Below, piece by piece: positions 1 to 8,204 of a stretch of 29,945 nt of DNA. The DNA lies in the NCBI GenBank assembly GCA_964455375.1, contig CAYVXE010000048.1:1-29945 (forward strand), in the 5' to 3' direction. Made by a program: the position numbers and the translations under genes. Source of the DNA: CAYVXE01 sp964455375. Its GTDB lineage: Bacteria; Zhuqueibacterota; Zhuqueibacteria; Oceanimicrobiales; Oceanimicrobiaceae. Under the pieces are notes generated by a model that made no database searches, was not told where the DNA came from, and saw nothing but the letters and a program-made list of their open reading frames with translations. Every line of letters begins with the position of its first letter. Position 1 is the stretch's first letter.

Positions 1-13
1 GCCACCGGTTGGA

Positions 14-150
14 GGCTGTCCAAAAAGTCAAAAAAGATTGTCATTTCGAATCAGGTGGTTGCCTGAAGAGAAATCTGAGCCCGATACAAACCGTAATACA
101 ACTAATTGTGTTTACAAATTATTGTTTTGCCAGATTCCTCTCCGGCAACC
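14..150. repeat. Dispersed hairpin repeat, copy 1
   Basis: The unit at 14-76 starts GGCTGTCC, continues AAAGTCAAAAAA and TTGTCATTTCGAATCAGG, and ends GAGAAATCT. The same order of blocks occurs at 14462-14527. Bases 44-75 fold on themselves (TTTC..TCAGG against CCTGA..GAAA). A second, imperfect inverted copy of the end of the unit lies at 132-150, so the element looks like two facing hairpins with a degraded right half. This resembles REP/BIME-type repeats in architecture; membership in a named family is not established. Confidence 0.7.
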
Positions 151-158
151 GCCCATAG

Positions 159-282
159 GCGTCAACTCAAGGGTTATTTTCAAAATCGGGCAATAATTGA
201 ACAAAAAATTGCCACAGAGTTCACAGAGAACAAATGACAAAAAAGGGCATTTGGGAAACAAGCCGGGCGCTTAAGTTGACGC
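159..282. repeat. 13-base inverted repeat enclosing 98 bases
   Basis: GCGTCAACTCAAG at 159-171 is the reverse complement of CTTAAGTTGACGC at 270-282 except for one base. No gene lies between. It could be the ends of a decayed miniature element. A vaguely similar GGGC..TTAAGTT string occurs near 12267, but the match is too loose to call a family. Confidence 0.35.
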
Positions 283-497
283 ACAAAGACAACAGCCGGA
301 TCGTACTGACAAATCGGAGCATTTTAGACAATCCCTAAAATTTGTGCTTCTCAGCAGTTTCCAGATGGCTGAATAATCAGTCTCACGGCTTCGTCACACG
401 AATGTTTTTGAGACATTGCTCCACCTTTCACGCACGACAAATGTACAACAACTTATTTCTTGCACATAATAGGCGATTCGATTAAATTAAGCTCGTC

Positions 498-1910
498 ATG
501 GACACATTTTCTGTTAAAAAAATCTGTCATCAAATAAAAGGAGCCATTCCTTTCACACGGATGCAGGGCAATTTAACCTGCATTTGGCGAGGATTGCTTA
601 TGGTATCATTCCTCGCTATTTATTTTTCTTCTTCAATTCTTTCCGCTCAGAGCCAACCTCCGGCCCGAACACTCACCATTGAAGGCATAGAGATTGTCGG
701 AAATACTAAAACCAGCGAAAACGTTATTTATCGATATCTCACCATACGGCCGGGAGGTGCGATCACACCTGAATTGATCGAAGCAAACAGCCGGCGATTA
801 ACCCAAACCAATTTTTTTAAAGAGGTTGAATTTTACACCCGTCGGGGGTCCGAAAAAGGTAAAATCGTCGTTATTATCGAGGTCAAGGAAAGAAAATGGC
901 CGTACTTCCAGTTTGAAGGTGGGCACAGCGATCTGGACGGCTGGTACCTGGTTCCTGCCAGTCTGCGCTTTGACAATGCTTTCGGTCATGGCAGCAAATT
1001 AGGTCTGAAGTGGACCATCGGTGACCGCATTAGCTTACTATCCCTATGGTACCACAACGCGAGTCTTTTTAAAAGCAAGGCATATATCGACTTACAGTTA
1101 TACGGCGGTAGCCTGGATTTCATCCATTATTTTGAAACTGAGCGTTTTAAACAAAATGTTGACTTTAGCGGATTTGAAGCAAAATTCGGCGGCACCCGCG
1201 GTCTCTTCAAACATCTGTTCGTTGCTTACCGGTCGAAATCCTTTGACCCGGATGATTTTGTCATTGGCGACCTAAGCGGCCGCCAGGACATTCTACCACC
1301 GGACATTGCACGCAATTTACAAAAAACGGATTTTCAGTCCTTGGTTTTCGGTCTCTCAGCAGATTTCAGAGACAATCCGGTTTACCCTTTGAACGGATTC
1401 TGGGGTGCTTTCACTGTGGAATCCACCAATCAGGTTGACAGCAAAACAAAATTCGCAAAAGTTCTGTTTGACGCCCGTTTCTTCAAGCGCACCGTTGACA
1501 AACAGGTATTTGCGTTTCACTTTAAAGGCGGCTACACCCCGAAGGAAGCACCGTTCTATGATCGTTTTTACCTCGGCGGGGCCAATTCTTTGCGTGGTTA
1601 TGCAGACCGAAGACTCACCCCGCAAGGCTGGGGAACGAAGTTGCTTTTAACCAACACCGAATACCGTTTCCCGCTTTCCAAGAAAAATTTTCCATACTAC
1701 AAAACGTCGGCAGCAATATTTTTTGATGCGGGTGGCATCTGGCTACCCGGCCAGACACCGAAATTGAAAGATTTCTACGCAGCCTGGGGATTCGGTTTGA
1801 GAGTGAAACTACCAGTGGTGGGAACAACAAGGTTTGATCTCGCTTTCCCTCTCAGAAAAATAGACAATGAAGATGTTCGATTTCACATTTCTTTGGGGCA
1901 CAGTTTTTGA
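498..1910 (+). CDS. Omp85-family outer-membrane protein with one POTRA domain
   Basis: The protein is likely an outer-membrane beta-barrel of the BamA/TamA/FhaC superfamily, which inserts or secretes other barrel or surface proteins. Residues 32-50 form a signal-peptide core, followed by one POTRA domain at about 58-132 and a barrel to the end. The family's conserved LRGY loop motif is at 365-368, and the protein ends in phenylalanine as barrel proteins often do. With only one POTRA it is too short to be the main BamA (five POTRAs). The start is uncertain: ATG 600 has an AGGA six bases upstream, ATG 561 gives the best-charged signal peptide, and ATG 498 gives 470 residues. The stop overlaps the next gene by four bases, so the two are probably co-translated. 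Confidence 0.85.
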   Translation: MDTFSVKKICHQIKGAIPFTRMQGNLTCIWRGLLMVSFLAIYFSSSILSAQSQPPARTLTIEGIEIVGNTKTSENVIYRYLTIRPGGAITPELIEANSRRLTQTNFFKEVEFYTRRGSEKGKIVVIIEVKERKWPYFQFEGGHSDLDGWYLVPASLRFDNAFGHGSKLGLKWTIGDRISLLSLWYHNASLFKSKAYIDLQLYGGSLDFIHYFETERFKQNVDFSGFEAKFGGTRGLFKHLFVAYRSKSFDPDDFVIGDLSGRQDILPPDIARNLQKTDFQSLVFGLSADFRDNPVYPLNGFWGAFTVESTNQVDSKTKFAKVLFDARFFKRTVDKQVFAFHFKGGYTPKEAPFYDRFYLGGANSLRGYADRRLTPQGWGTKLLLTNTEYRFPLSKKNFPYYKTSAAIFFDAGGIWLPGQTPKLKDFYAAWGFGLRVKLPVVGTTRFDLAFPLRKIDNEDVRFHISLGHSF

Positions 1911-2584
1911 GAAAATTTGTTAACAATTTTTTCTCCATCGCTTTTTTGTTCGCTTATGCACCGGTTGCTGCACTTGCACTGCAAGGCGGTGATTCGGGAA
2001 AAATAGGCATCCAAAGCATTGTTCCCCAATTGCATAACGACTCCCTGGCAGTCTCAGCAAAATTTGTCAATCTTTTTTCAAACAAAATCGTTGGCACCAT
2101 TCAAAGCGGACTGCCATCTATCATACAGGTGGAGATTAAACTGCTTGAATCAAACCGGAAACAAATTGCCCGCAAACTAATTTCGAAATCCATTGAATAC
2201 GATATTTGGGAAGAAAAATATAAAATCAGCGAAAACGGCCTGGCGCACGCTTACTCTGATTTCTCAAAAGTAAAAAAAATGTGCACTGAAATACACGCCG
2301 AAGATCTCCTGTTCAAAACGCAGATGAAAACGGGAAAGGCATATATAATTCAAGTTCGGGTAGGGATCATTCCCATCTCTGCGCACCAGGCAGGCAAAGT
2401 CACAGACTGGTTGATGGACCCGAACCAAACAGAGGAAGCCGTGGCATCACAAAATCGAACCACCGGCTTTGAACTGAATATTAACAAACTGGTTTCCTTT
2501 TTCGTAAGTAAAAAGAAGGGATCGAAATATATTTCCCGGTGGTACTCTTCAAAACCGTTCCAACCGAATGAATTGGTTCCATGA
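1907..2584 (+). CDS. DUF4390 domain protein, exported
   Basis: This 225-residue protein has an N-terminal signal peptide (hydrophobic residues about 8-25), so it is expected outside the cytoplasm. The body at about 40-200 matches my memory of DUF4390: the 'GLPSIIQVEIKL' strand, then 'EYDIWEEKYKI', which is the family's most recognisable segment. No biochemical function is established for the family. It is commonly found beside NtrY-like kinases, as here. The start is a TTG inside the TTGA overlap with the Omp85 stop, and the stop overlaps the kinase start in ATGA. This tight coupling suggests the protein works with the kinase, perhaps as a periplasmic partner; that is inference. Confidence 0.75.
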   Translation: MRKFVNNFFSIAFLFAYAPVAALALQGGDSGKIGIQSIVPQLHNDSLAVSAKFVNLFSNKIVGTIQSGLPSIIQVEIKLLESNRKQIARKLISKSIEYDIWEEKYKISENGLAHAYSDFSKVKKMCTEIHAEDLLFKTQMKTGKAYIIQVRVGIIPISAHQAGKVTDWLMDPNQTEEAVASQNRTTGFELNINKLVSFFVSKKKGSKYISRWYSSKPFQPNELVP

Positions 2585-4089
2585 AACGAATACGTACAAA
2601 ATTAATCCTAACCTTTCTCATTGCAACCCTGATACCGGTATTCCCCGCATATTTTCTTGTTAAAAATTTGCTGCAACAAAGCATCGAAGTCGGCTATAAT
2701 GAAAATGTCGAAAAAGCACTGGAATCAGCGACAAAATTGTCCCGGGAGCTGTTTGCCAAATACAAACATGAGACGCTATCTTTGGCCATTGACCTGGCAA
2801 ATCTCGACTGGGTACAGAGCGTATTTACCAATGGAACGATAACAAGTCCGGATACCGCAACGATACACAATTGTAAACTCAATTTTTATAACACAACCGG
2901 ACAGTTGCTGAATTCTCTAACAGCACATTCAGATTGGGCATTTCCAACACTGTTTCAAACGTCCCTCAGTCCGTTATCAAAAAAAACAACTCCGCAATTA
3001 ATTGACGGAATTGGTCGAAATCAATTTATACTCGCATTTGCACCGGTTCATATACGGGGAAAATATTCGGGCTTTATCGTTTTAATGAAACGGATTGAAC
3101 CGAAATTTCAACACATGTTTAAACAGGTCATAAAAGTGAACCAGATGTTCAAGACCCTGAATTTTTTTGAGACCGACCTGGCATCCGGATTCATCCTTTC
3201 TTTCCTGGTTATTTATCTGCCAATTGCCGCTTTGTCAGTCGGTTTCGGTATTCATTTTGCCAGAAAAATCACGCATCCGCTGGTAGCACTGGTTCAGGGG
3301 GCACAAAAGGTAGCAGAGGGGAATTGGGACACCCGTATTCAGGTAACCACCAAAGACGAAATTGCAGACGTGGCTGTAGCTTTTAACCAAATGGTCTCAA
3401 CTCTGAAAGAGAAACAGGAACAGGTTATTTCATTGGAAAAAATGGCTGCCTGGCGTGAGATTGCCCGCGTTCTGGCGCATGAAATTAAAAATCCACTCAC
3501 ACCCATTCAATTGACGGTGCAGCAGATCAAAGACAAATATCCCGGCAGGAATGCCTCCTATCAAAAACTCCTTGACGAATGTACGGATATTATTTATGAT
3601 GAAATAGAGAGCTTACGGACACTGGTACGTGAATTCTCCGATTTTGCCAAAATGCCAAAACTGAACATTGTGCCCGGAGACATAAATGAGCTGGTAGAAG
3701 ACGTGACGAAACTTTATCCGAACGTAAATTGTTCTTTACATAGCAGCTCCCTGGAAACGAGTTTCGATTATGAGAAGATGCGGCGCGTGCTCATCAATTT
3801 ACTCGACAACGGCCTCGATAGTATCCGTGAAAAAGGTCGCGGCCAGATATCGCTACAAACATCCGTAGAAGACAGCATGGCAATGATTATTTATTCAGAT
3901 ACCGGAAACGGCATTGCAGAGGATTTGCAGAAAAAGGTTTTCGAACCGTATTTTTCCACTAAAAAGAGCGGCATGGGCTTAGGTCTGGCCATTGTTAAAC
4001 GGATCATCATCGAACATGGCGGAACAATTTCTCTGCAAAGCTCCCCTGGTGATGGAACAACGTTCATCATTAAAATTCCGTTCGTCTAA
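2581..4089 (+). CDS. NtrY-like membrane sensor histidine kinase
   Basis: The kinase autophosphorylates on histidine and should pass phosphate to the response regulator encoded next. It has transmembrane segments at about 7-27 and 205-232 that enclose a sensor domain of roughly 175 residues outside the membrane. A HAMP linker follows to about 285. The HisKA domain has the phospho-accepting His300 in 'LAHEIKNPLTPIQ', the form typical of NtrY/NtrB kinases. The ATPase domain shows the N box (INLLDNGLDSI), G1 (DTGNGIA), F (FEPYFSTK) and G2 (GMGLGLAIVK) motifs. No PAS domain is apparent, unlike canonical NtrY. It is coupled to the DUF4390 gene by a four-base overlap. The signal sensed is unknown; its neighbours suggest the envelope rather than nitrogen. 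Confidence 0.9.
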   Translation: MKRIRTKLILTFLIATLIPVFPAYFLVKNLLQQSIEVGYNENVEKALESATKLSRELFAKYKHETLSLAIDLANLDWVQSVFTNGTITSPDTATIHNCKLNFYNTTGQLLNSLTAHSDWAFPTLFQTSLSPLSKKTTPQLIDGIGRNQFILAFAPVHIRGKYSGFIVLMKRIEPKFQHMFKQVIKVNQMFKTLNFFETDLASGFILSFLVIYLPIAALSVGFGIHFARKITHPLVALVQGAQKVAEGNWDTRIQVTTKDEIADVAVAFNQMVSTLKEKQEQVISLEKMAAWREIARVLAHEIKNPLTPIQLTVQQIKDKYPGRNASYQKLLDECTDIIYDEIESLRTLVREFSDFAKMPKLNIVPGDINELVEDVTKLYPNVNCSLHSSSLETSFDYEKMRRVLINLLDNGLDSIREKGRGQISLQTSVEDSMAMIIYSDTGNGIAEDLQKKVFEPYFSTKKSGMGLGLAIVKRIIIEHGGTISLQSSPGDGTTFIIKIPFV

Positions 4090-4120
4090 TGCGTTAAACT
4101 TACGAAGCATTCACATTTAT

Positions 4121-4206
4121 CTTGTCATCTTGAGCGGAACCGAAAGGTCTGACACAAGGATAGACTAGATTCCTGAGCATAAGGCGCCATTGTTCAAAAT
4201 AACAAG
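4121..4206. repeat. Palindromic repeat between the kinase and regulator genes
   Basis: CTTGTCATCTTGAGC at 4121-4135 pairs with GTTCAAAATAACAAG at 4192-4206, with three transition differences that would be G-U pairs in minus-strand RNA. The inner parts (GGTCT at 4146-4150 and AGATTCCTGAGC at 4177-4188) resemble the ends of the TTGTCAT...AGATTC hairpins seen at 14486-14592, so this is probably a diverged member of the same broad class. It sits between two genes expected to be co-expressed and could affect read-through or mRNA stability. Confidence 0.55.
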
Positions 4207-4304
4207 ACATAGGGAGCTGTTTCGGTTAAAGGCTAATTCAACAGGTGCGACGCACTGTCAAAGACGCATCGTACATAACACATGTAGAAGCAAGAAAGGT
4301 TACA

Positions 4305-5675
4305 ATGCATAAACCCAACATTTTAATTGTCGATGACGAAAAAAACATCCGGCGTTCCGTAGAAATGATTTGCAGCGGAGAAGACTATGCCGCGCGCACC
4401 GCGGCAGATACTGAAGAAGCGTTGAAATTTCTGGAAGGAATGACCTTCGATTTAATGATCCTTGACATCATGATGCCGGGCATCGACGGACTGACCTTTC
4501 TGAAATCCATCCGGAAACAATATCCGGATTTAACGGTCATAATGGTATCGGGACATGCTACCGTGCAGAATGCCGTCACCGCCACGAAGGAAGGGGCGTA
4601 CGATTTCATCGAAAAACCGATATCGAAAGAAAAGCTGTTATTGTCCATTAAAAACGCGTTGCAGAATCGTTTGTTGCAGCAGGAAAATCTGCGGCTGAAG
4701 CAACAGATTACCGGTACTTATGAATTGATCGGGGAAAGCAACGCTATGTTGGAAATCCTTGATCAAATCAAAAAGGTTGCGCCAACAAATGGTCGTGTTT
4801 TGATTACCGGTGAAAGCGGTACCGGTAAAGAGCTCATCGCCCGCGCCATACATGAAAACAGTCCGAGAAAATCCAAATCGTTTATCAAAGTGAATTGTGC
4901 GGCTATTCCGGAAGAGCTTATCGAAAGTGAATTATTTGGCAGTGAAAAAGGGGCTTACACAGGAGCACATCAAACACGGGAAGGAAAATTTAGCCTGGCA
5001 GACGGCGGGACTCTCTTTCTGGATGAAGTAGGGGATATGAGCCTGAACGTGCAGGCAAAAGTGCTGCGTGTGCTCCAGGAGGGCGAGTTTGAAAAAGTCG
5101 GTGGACAAAAACTGATCAAGGTGGATGTCCGCGTTCTGGCGGCTACGAATAAAAATCTCGAAGCAGAAGTTAAAGCAGGTACGTTCAGAGATGATTTGTA
5201 CTTCAGACTAAACGTCATACCGATCATATCACCGCCTCTGCGCAACCGTAAAAATGATATTCCCATTCTGATTGAGACCTTCATAAAACAATACGCGCAA
5301 GAGAACGGCGTTCGCATAAAACAGGTCAGCGCAGACGCGATGTCTGTTTTGCACACCTACGATTGGCCGGGAAACATCCGGGAACTGAAAAACATCATCG
5401 AACGATTAATGATTATGTGTTCATCGGAAAAAGTTGATGTTAAAGATTTACCGGCACAAATTCACTCACCAAAAACCCGTTTGCCTTTTCAAATGGAAAC
5501 CGGTCTTACATTAAAGGATCTCAGAGATAAAGTTGAGCGTGAATATATTTTGTCTACATTGAAAAAGAATAACTGGAATGTCTCAAAAACAGCGAAAGAG
5601 CTGGCAATCGATCGAACAAATCTGCATAAAAAAATCACCTATTTTAATCTTTCCGAGCAGGGACCCTCTACATAA
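4305..5675 (+). CDS. NtrX/NtrC-type sigma-54 response regulator
   Basis: This cytoplasmic activator remodels sigma-54 RNA polymerase at target promoters after phosphorylation. It has a receiver domain at 1-120 with acidic pocket D10-D11 and phospho-acceptor D54 (ILDIMMP). The AAA+ domain at about 140-370 has Walker A GESGTGKE (169-176), the sigma-54 contact loop as GAYTGA (216-221) and Walker B LFLDEVGD (D240-E241). A Fis-type helix-turn-helix lies near 420-447. ATG 4305 is chosen because AAGAAAGG lies five bases upstream; an in-frame GTG at 4245 would add 20 residues that do not fit the family. It is the likely partner of the upstream kinase. I found no clear -24/-12 promoter in the window, so its targets may lie elsewhere. 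Confidence 0.92.
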   Translation: MHKPNILIVDDEKNIRRSVEMICSGEDYAARTAADTEEALKFLEGMTFDLMILDIMMPGIDGLTFLKSIRKQYPDLTVIMVSGHATVQNAVTATKEGAYDFIEKPISKEKLLLSIKNALQNRLLQQENLRLKQQITGTYELIGESNAMLEILDQIKKVAPTNGRVLITGESGTGKELIARAIHENSPRKSKSFIKVNCAAIPEELIESELFGSEKGAYTGAHQTREGKFSLADGGTLFLDEVGDMSLNVQAKVLRVLQEGEFEKVGGQKLIKVDVRVLAATNKNLEAEVKAGTFRDDLYFRLNVIPIISPPLRNRKNDIPILIETFIKQYAQENGVRIKQVSADAMSVLHTYDWPGNIRELKNIIERLMIMCSSEKVDVKDLPAQIHSPKTRLPFQMETGLTLKDLRDKVEREYILSTLKKNNWNVSKTAKELAIDRTNLHKKITYFNLSEQGPST

Positions 5676-5748
5676 ACCCCGTGCCGGAACCGTGAAGCCA
5701 ATCTCTTTTCGGCTCACTCTTGCTCTCTCATGTCTTCCTGCCGGTCTA

Positions 5749-5795
5749 ATTTCAACGGGAAGAGAACAAAACGGCTACCCTCTTCCCATTGAAAT
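5749..5795. terminator. Hairpin between convergent genes
   Basis: ATTTCAACGGGAAGAG (5749-5764) and CTCTTCCCATTGAAAT (5780-5795) form a 16-bp stem with one mismatch around a 15-base loop. It lies between the sigma-54 regulator (plus) and the Spy-like gene (minus), where a shared terminator would be expected. No strong T-run follows on either side, so intrinsic termination is possible but unproven; transcript-end protection is an alternative. Confidence 0.5.
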
Positions 5796-5941
5796 GTCGA
5801 TATGACAGCAATTATTTTTGCCTTGAGCCGTGATTCCCGGCGTGTTTTTTACCAGAGACACTCACCGCTGGCCCGCACGCGTCACTTGAAACACCGCAGA
5901 ACCTTCTGCATTCTCACGACTCACAGACCGCGGAATGATCA

Positions 5942-6487
5942 TTACATGCCTTTCTTATGCATGTGCATGCCATGTTTTTTCTTGCCTTTCATCTCCTGAT
6001 GTTTCTTTAACTGCTCTGGTGTTAATATATTTCTGGCGTCCAATTTGGTGTGGACATGTGCTTTCAACATTTTCGTTTGCAGTTCTCCTATCTTCCCAAT
6101 TTTACCATCAACTGCTTTCACATCAACTTTATCCTGTTGGAGTAGATCGTGCATCTCAATGTGCAAAATTTTTAAATCCGCTTTGGTGCGAATTGCTTGC
6201 TTTTCACGCTCGCTCCTCAACGCTTTCAATTTGTCAACTTGTGCGTCCGAAAGCCCCAATTCGTCTTTCATTCCCAGGAAGTATTCTTGACCGTCATGGT
6301 GTTCACCTTTCATCATACGGCCACATTGCATGCCGTCATGGTGCTCACATCTCATCCCTTTGTGCATCATTCCCATTTCATGTTTCTCTCCCATTCCTCC
6401 TCCCTGAGCAGTTGCAGGATTTCCAATAAAAAATATGGCACCCGCTAAGATTGCAGTAACTACCCCAAAAAACATTCGTTTCGACAT
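5942..6487 (-). CDS. His/Met-rich Spy/CpxP-like periplasmic protein
   Basis: This 181-residue protein has a signal peptide (hydrophobic core 7-22, likely cut after ATA-27) and an all-helical Spy/CpxP-type body ending in the LTPEQ motif (155-159). The family includes the periplasmic chaperone Spy, the stress modulator CpxP and zinc-binding ZraP. Two regions are unusually rich in His and Met: residues 31-66, which also hold two cysteines (47 and 55), and the tail 167-181. These look like soft-metal (copper or similar) sites; the metal is inference. A strong GAGGAGGT ribosome site precedes the ATG. It is the last gene of the sigma/anti-sigma operon, 49 bases after its neighbour, so it is likely an output of that circuit. 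Confidence 0.8.
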   Translation of the reverse strand: MSKRMFFGVVTAILAGAIFFIGNPATAQGGGMGEKHEMGMMHKGMRCEHHDGMQCGRMMKGEHHDGQEYFLGMKDELGLSDAQVDKLKALRSEREKQAIRTKADLKILHIEMHDLLQQDKVDVKAVDGKIGKIGELQTKMLKAHVHTKLDARNILTPEQLKKHQEMKGKKKHGMHMHKKGM

Positions 6488-6536
6488 TTGTACCTCCTCT
6501 AAAAAGTTACGTTAAAATAAAAATTATTATATGCAC

Positions 6537-7025
6537 TTATTCATCAATTGGTGCCAGGTTACTTTGCTCGTGATGCGACTCTACCATCATCAGCCGTTCC
6601 CGGATAATCGAGAAAAATTTAGACTGCTGTTCCGGGGTGAGAATTTTCTTTTCATCCAGCAGATGAGCGATCACCCGTTTTTGCAATTCGGACTGCAAGG
6701 AATCAATTTCATTTTGAACACTGTTTATTTTACCAATGTCGGTCTCCGTGTTTGTTAAAAATTGAAGAAGTTGCTCTCTTTTTCTTTTTAGCGCTGCACG
6801 GGTGGGCCTGGAACTTGAATGAAAAGATTGCTTCAGCACATTCATTTGCTCCTCCTGAGTATCCGAGAGAGCGAGTTCCCGATGCAGAAAACCTTGCCGG
6901 TGATGTCTCATTTCAGGATGCCGTTCTCCACAATAACGAAATCTGTGGTATGCAATCGTTCCAAGAGCCGCGAGGTTGAAGACTGTAAGCAGAACGATTA
7001 CCCAGATGAGCAAATTTTTCTTCAT
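6537..7025 (-). CDS. Membrane-anchored Spy/CpxP/CnrX-like protein
   Basis: This 162-residue protein has one N-terminal transmembrane helix (about 5-25), then a periplasmic helical domain with a His-rich patch (H36, H41, H42, H48), a charged coiled-coil region at 75-120 and an LTPEQ motif at 129-133. This layout matches 'periplasmic heavy-metal sensor' proteins such as CnrX, which keep a membrane anti-sigma factor in check until metal binds. The gene overlaps the anti-sigma stop by four bases (ATGA) and has a GGAGGT ribosome site, which supports such a partnership. The sensing role is inferred from family and position; other members are simple chaperones. Confidence 0.78.
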   Translation of the reverse strand: MKKNLLIWVIVLLTVFNLAALGTIAYHRFRYCGERHPEMRHHRQGFLHRELALSDTQEEQMNVLKQSFHSSSRPTRAALKRKREQLLQFLTNTETDIGKINSVQNEIDSLQSELQKRVIAHLLDEKKILTPEQQSKFFSIIRERLMMVESHHEQSNLAPIDE

Positions 7026-7525
7026 GGTCTACCTCCGTTCTTTTGGGAGGCCAGGGTTACATAAACCCCACCAACCGATTCGGGCGGTAAATCACGAAAA
7101 CTATCTAAATAAATTGAATTGAAAAAACGCTCCCGTTCTTGTGCCACGGATTGGGAATCAACACTTTGAGTGCTTTCCGAAGCAGGAATACTCCCAAAGT
7201 AAATGCCGAGCAGAATGCCGCCCGCGAACAGCGAGAGAGTCACGACCGGACGGACAAGCCCGGAAAACTGTTCAAAGAAATCGGTAATGAGATTTTGGTT
7301 TCGCTCATATTCGGCAATTCGTGCCTCCAGCCTTGTCCAAATAAAAGGAGAGGGATACTCACGTTTCCGGTCCGTTTCAGCCTCCCAGATTTCGAAAAGC
7401 TGTTCGAGGTCTTTTTTGCAAGATGAACAATGCGCAAGATGTTTTTGAACAGCAGCCTTCTCACGGGTCGAAAGGTCACCGTCTAAATAGAGTAAAAGTT
7501 TTTCTTCAACTTGTCTGTGTTTCAT
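7022..7525 (-). CDS. Zinc-finger transmembrane anti-sigma factor
   Basis: The protein should hold the neighbouring ECF sigma inactive at the membrane. Residues 1-40 form a zf-HC2 (ZAS) domain with the metal-binding pattern H29-x3-C33-x2-C36. A transmembrane helix spans about 93-111, and roughly 55 residues follow outside the membrane. AAAGGTGA precedes the ATG at a good distance. The gene has its own ECF-like promoter in the 56-base gap after the sigma gene (7544-7577), identical in key bases to the one upstream of sigma. It overlaps the downstream CnrX-like gene by four bases. Release could be by metal sensing or regulated proteolysis; the sequence does not show which. Confidence 0.88.
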   Translation of the reverse strand: MKHRQVEEKLLLYLDGDLSTREKAAVQKHLAHCSSCKKDLEQLFEIWEAETDRKREYPSPFIWTRLEARIAEYERNQNLITDFFEQFSGLVRPVVTLSLFAGGILLGIYFGSIPASESTQSVDSQSVAQERERFFNSIYLDSFRDLPPESVGGVYVTLASQKNGGRP

Positions 7526-7543
7526 TGATATTCACCTTTTACT

Positions 7544-7577
7544 ATAATAGACAAAAATACGTTTGAAAACTTGCGGT
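7544..7577 (-). promoter_or_regulatory. ECF-type promoter of the anti-sigma gene
   Basis: Read on the minus strand, ACCGCAAG (7577-7570), 16 bases, then TGTCTATTAT (7553-7544). The same two boxes at the same spacing lie upstream of the sigma gene. The GTCTA core fits ECF -10 elements. The -10 box ends 18 bases before the ATG, leaving a short leader that carries AAAGGTGA. Confidence 0.75.
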
Positions 7578-7581
7578 TGCA

Positions 7582-8184
7582 TCATATTTCCTGCTGCACG
7601 GAAAGCAGTTTTTTTGCCAGACTCACCTTAGCCCGATGCAACCGGGACTCCACCGAAGAAACAGAGCATGCCATCACTTCCGCAATTTCCTGATATGAAA
7701 GCCCTTCGTAACGATGCAGAATGACAGCAACCCGTTGCTGTTTGGGTAATACGTCGATAGCCTGCTGAACGATGAACGCCTTTTCGCTTTTTTCCAACAA
7801 AACATCCGGCCCGCTCTCCGGAGACACTGCTGCTCTTTCTATATTTTCCTGTATCCCTTCAAGCAAAACATCCAGCGAGAACCACTGCGCGCGTTTTTTC
7901 TTTTTCTGATGATTTAAAGAAAGATTCACCGCAATGCGGTAGAGCCAGAAAGAAAGTTTCGATTCGAATCGAAAGCGGCTTGCGGATTTATACACTTGAA
8001 AAAAAACATCCTGAGTCACATCCTCTGCCTCCTGACGGTTGCCCAATATACGGTAACAGATGTTAAATATCTCAACTTTGTAATCGTCAAACAGTTCCTT
8101 GAAAGCAGAATGATCACCAGCACTAATTTTCGCTATGATTTTTTTCTCTTGCAATGTGCGCTCTGTAAATAGGATGTTACTCAA
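7582..8184 (-). CDS. ECF (RpoE-type) RNA polymerase sigma factor
   Basis: This 200-residue group 4 sigma factor has region 2 at about 25-95, with the core-binding and -10-reading segment 'AEDVTQDVFFQVYK' (53-66), and region 4 at 135-190 with its helix-turn-helix 'LSYQEIAEVMACSVSSVESRLHRAK'. No additional domain is present. It directs transcription of a stress regulon and is presumably inhibited by the zinc-finger anti-sigma encoded next. The start is a TTG with little ribosome-site match, but the ECF-like promoter ends 20 bases upstream and there is no better start nearby. The repeated promoter boxes imply that it activates its own gene and, separately, its anti-sigma operon. Confidence 0.9.
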   Translation of the reverse strand: MSNILFTERTLQEKKIIAKISAGDHSAFKELFDDYKVEIFNICYRILGNRQEAEDVTQDVFFQVYKSASRFRFESKLSFWLYRIAVNLSLNHQKKKKRAQWFSLDVLLEGIQENIERAAVSPESGPDVLLEKSEKAFIVQQAIDVLPKQQRVAVILHRYEGLSYQEIAEVMACSVSSVESRLHRAKVSLAKKLLSVQQEI

Positions 8185-8204
8185 CTCAAACTTTTATCGC
8201 TATA

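Larger units (their letters stand above)
1..497. other. Gene-free region made of repeat fragments
   Basis: No convincing gene is present in these 497 bases. The first 150 bases carry a hairpin repeat that recurs near 14462. Bases 159-282 are bounded by a 13-base inverted repeat with one mismatch. Between them lies a low-information stretch around 212-235. The last 100 bases should contain the promoter of the Omp85 gene, but I see only weak -35/-10 candidates near 460-488 and do not call one. Confidence 0.6.

Noticed and set aside
5935..6429. A 164-codon reading frame antisense to the His/Met-rich Spy-like gene
   Set aside because: The minus-strand protein has a signal peptide, the LTPEQ motif and a strong ribosome site; the plus-strand frame is its shadow.
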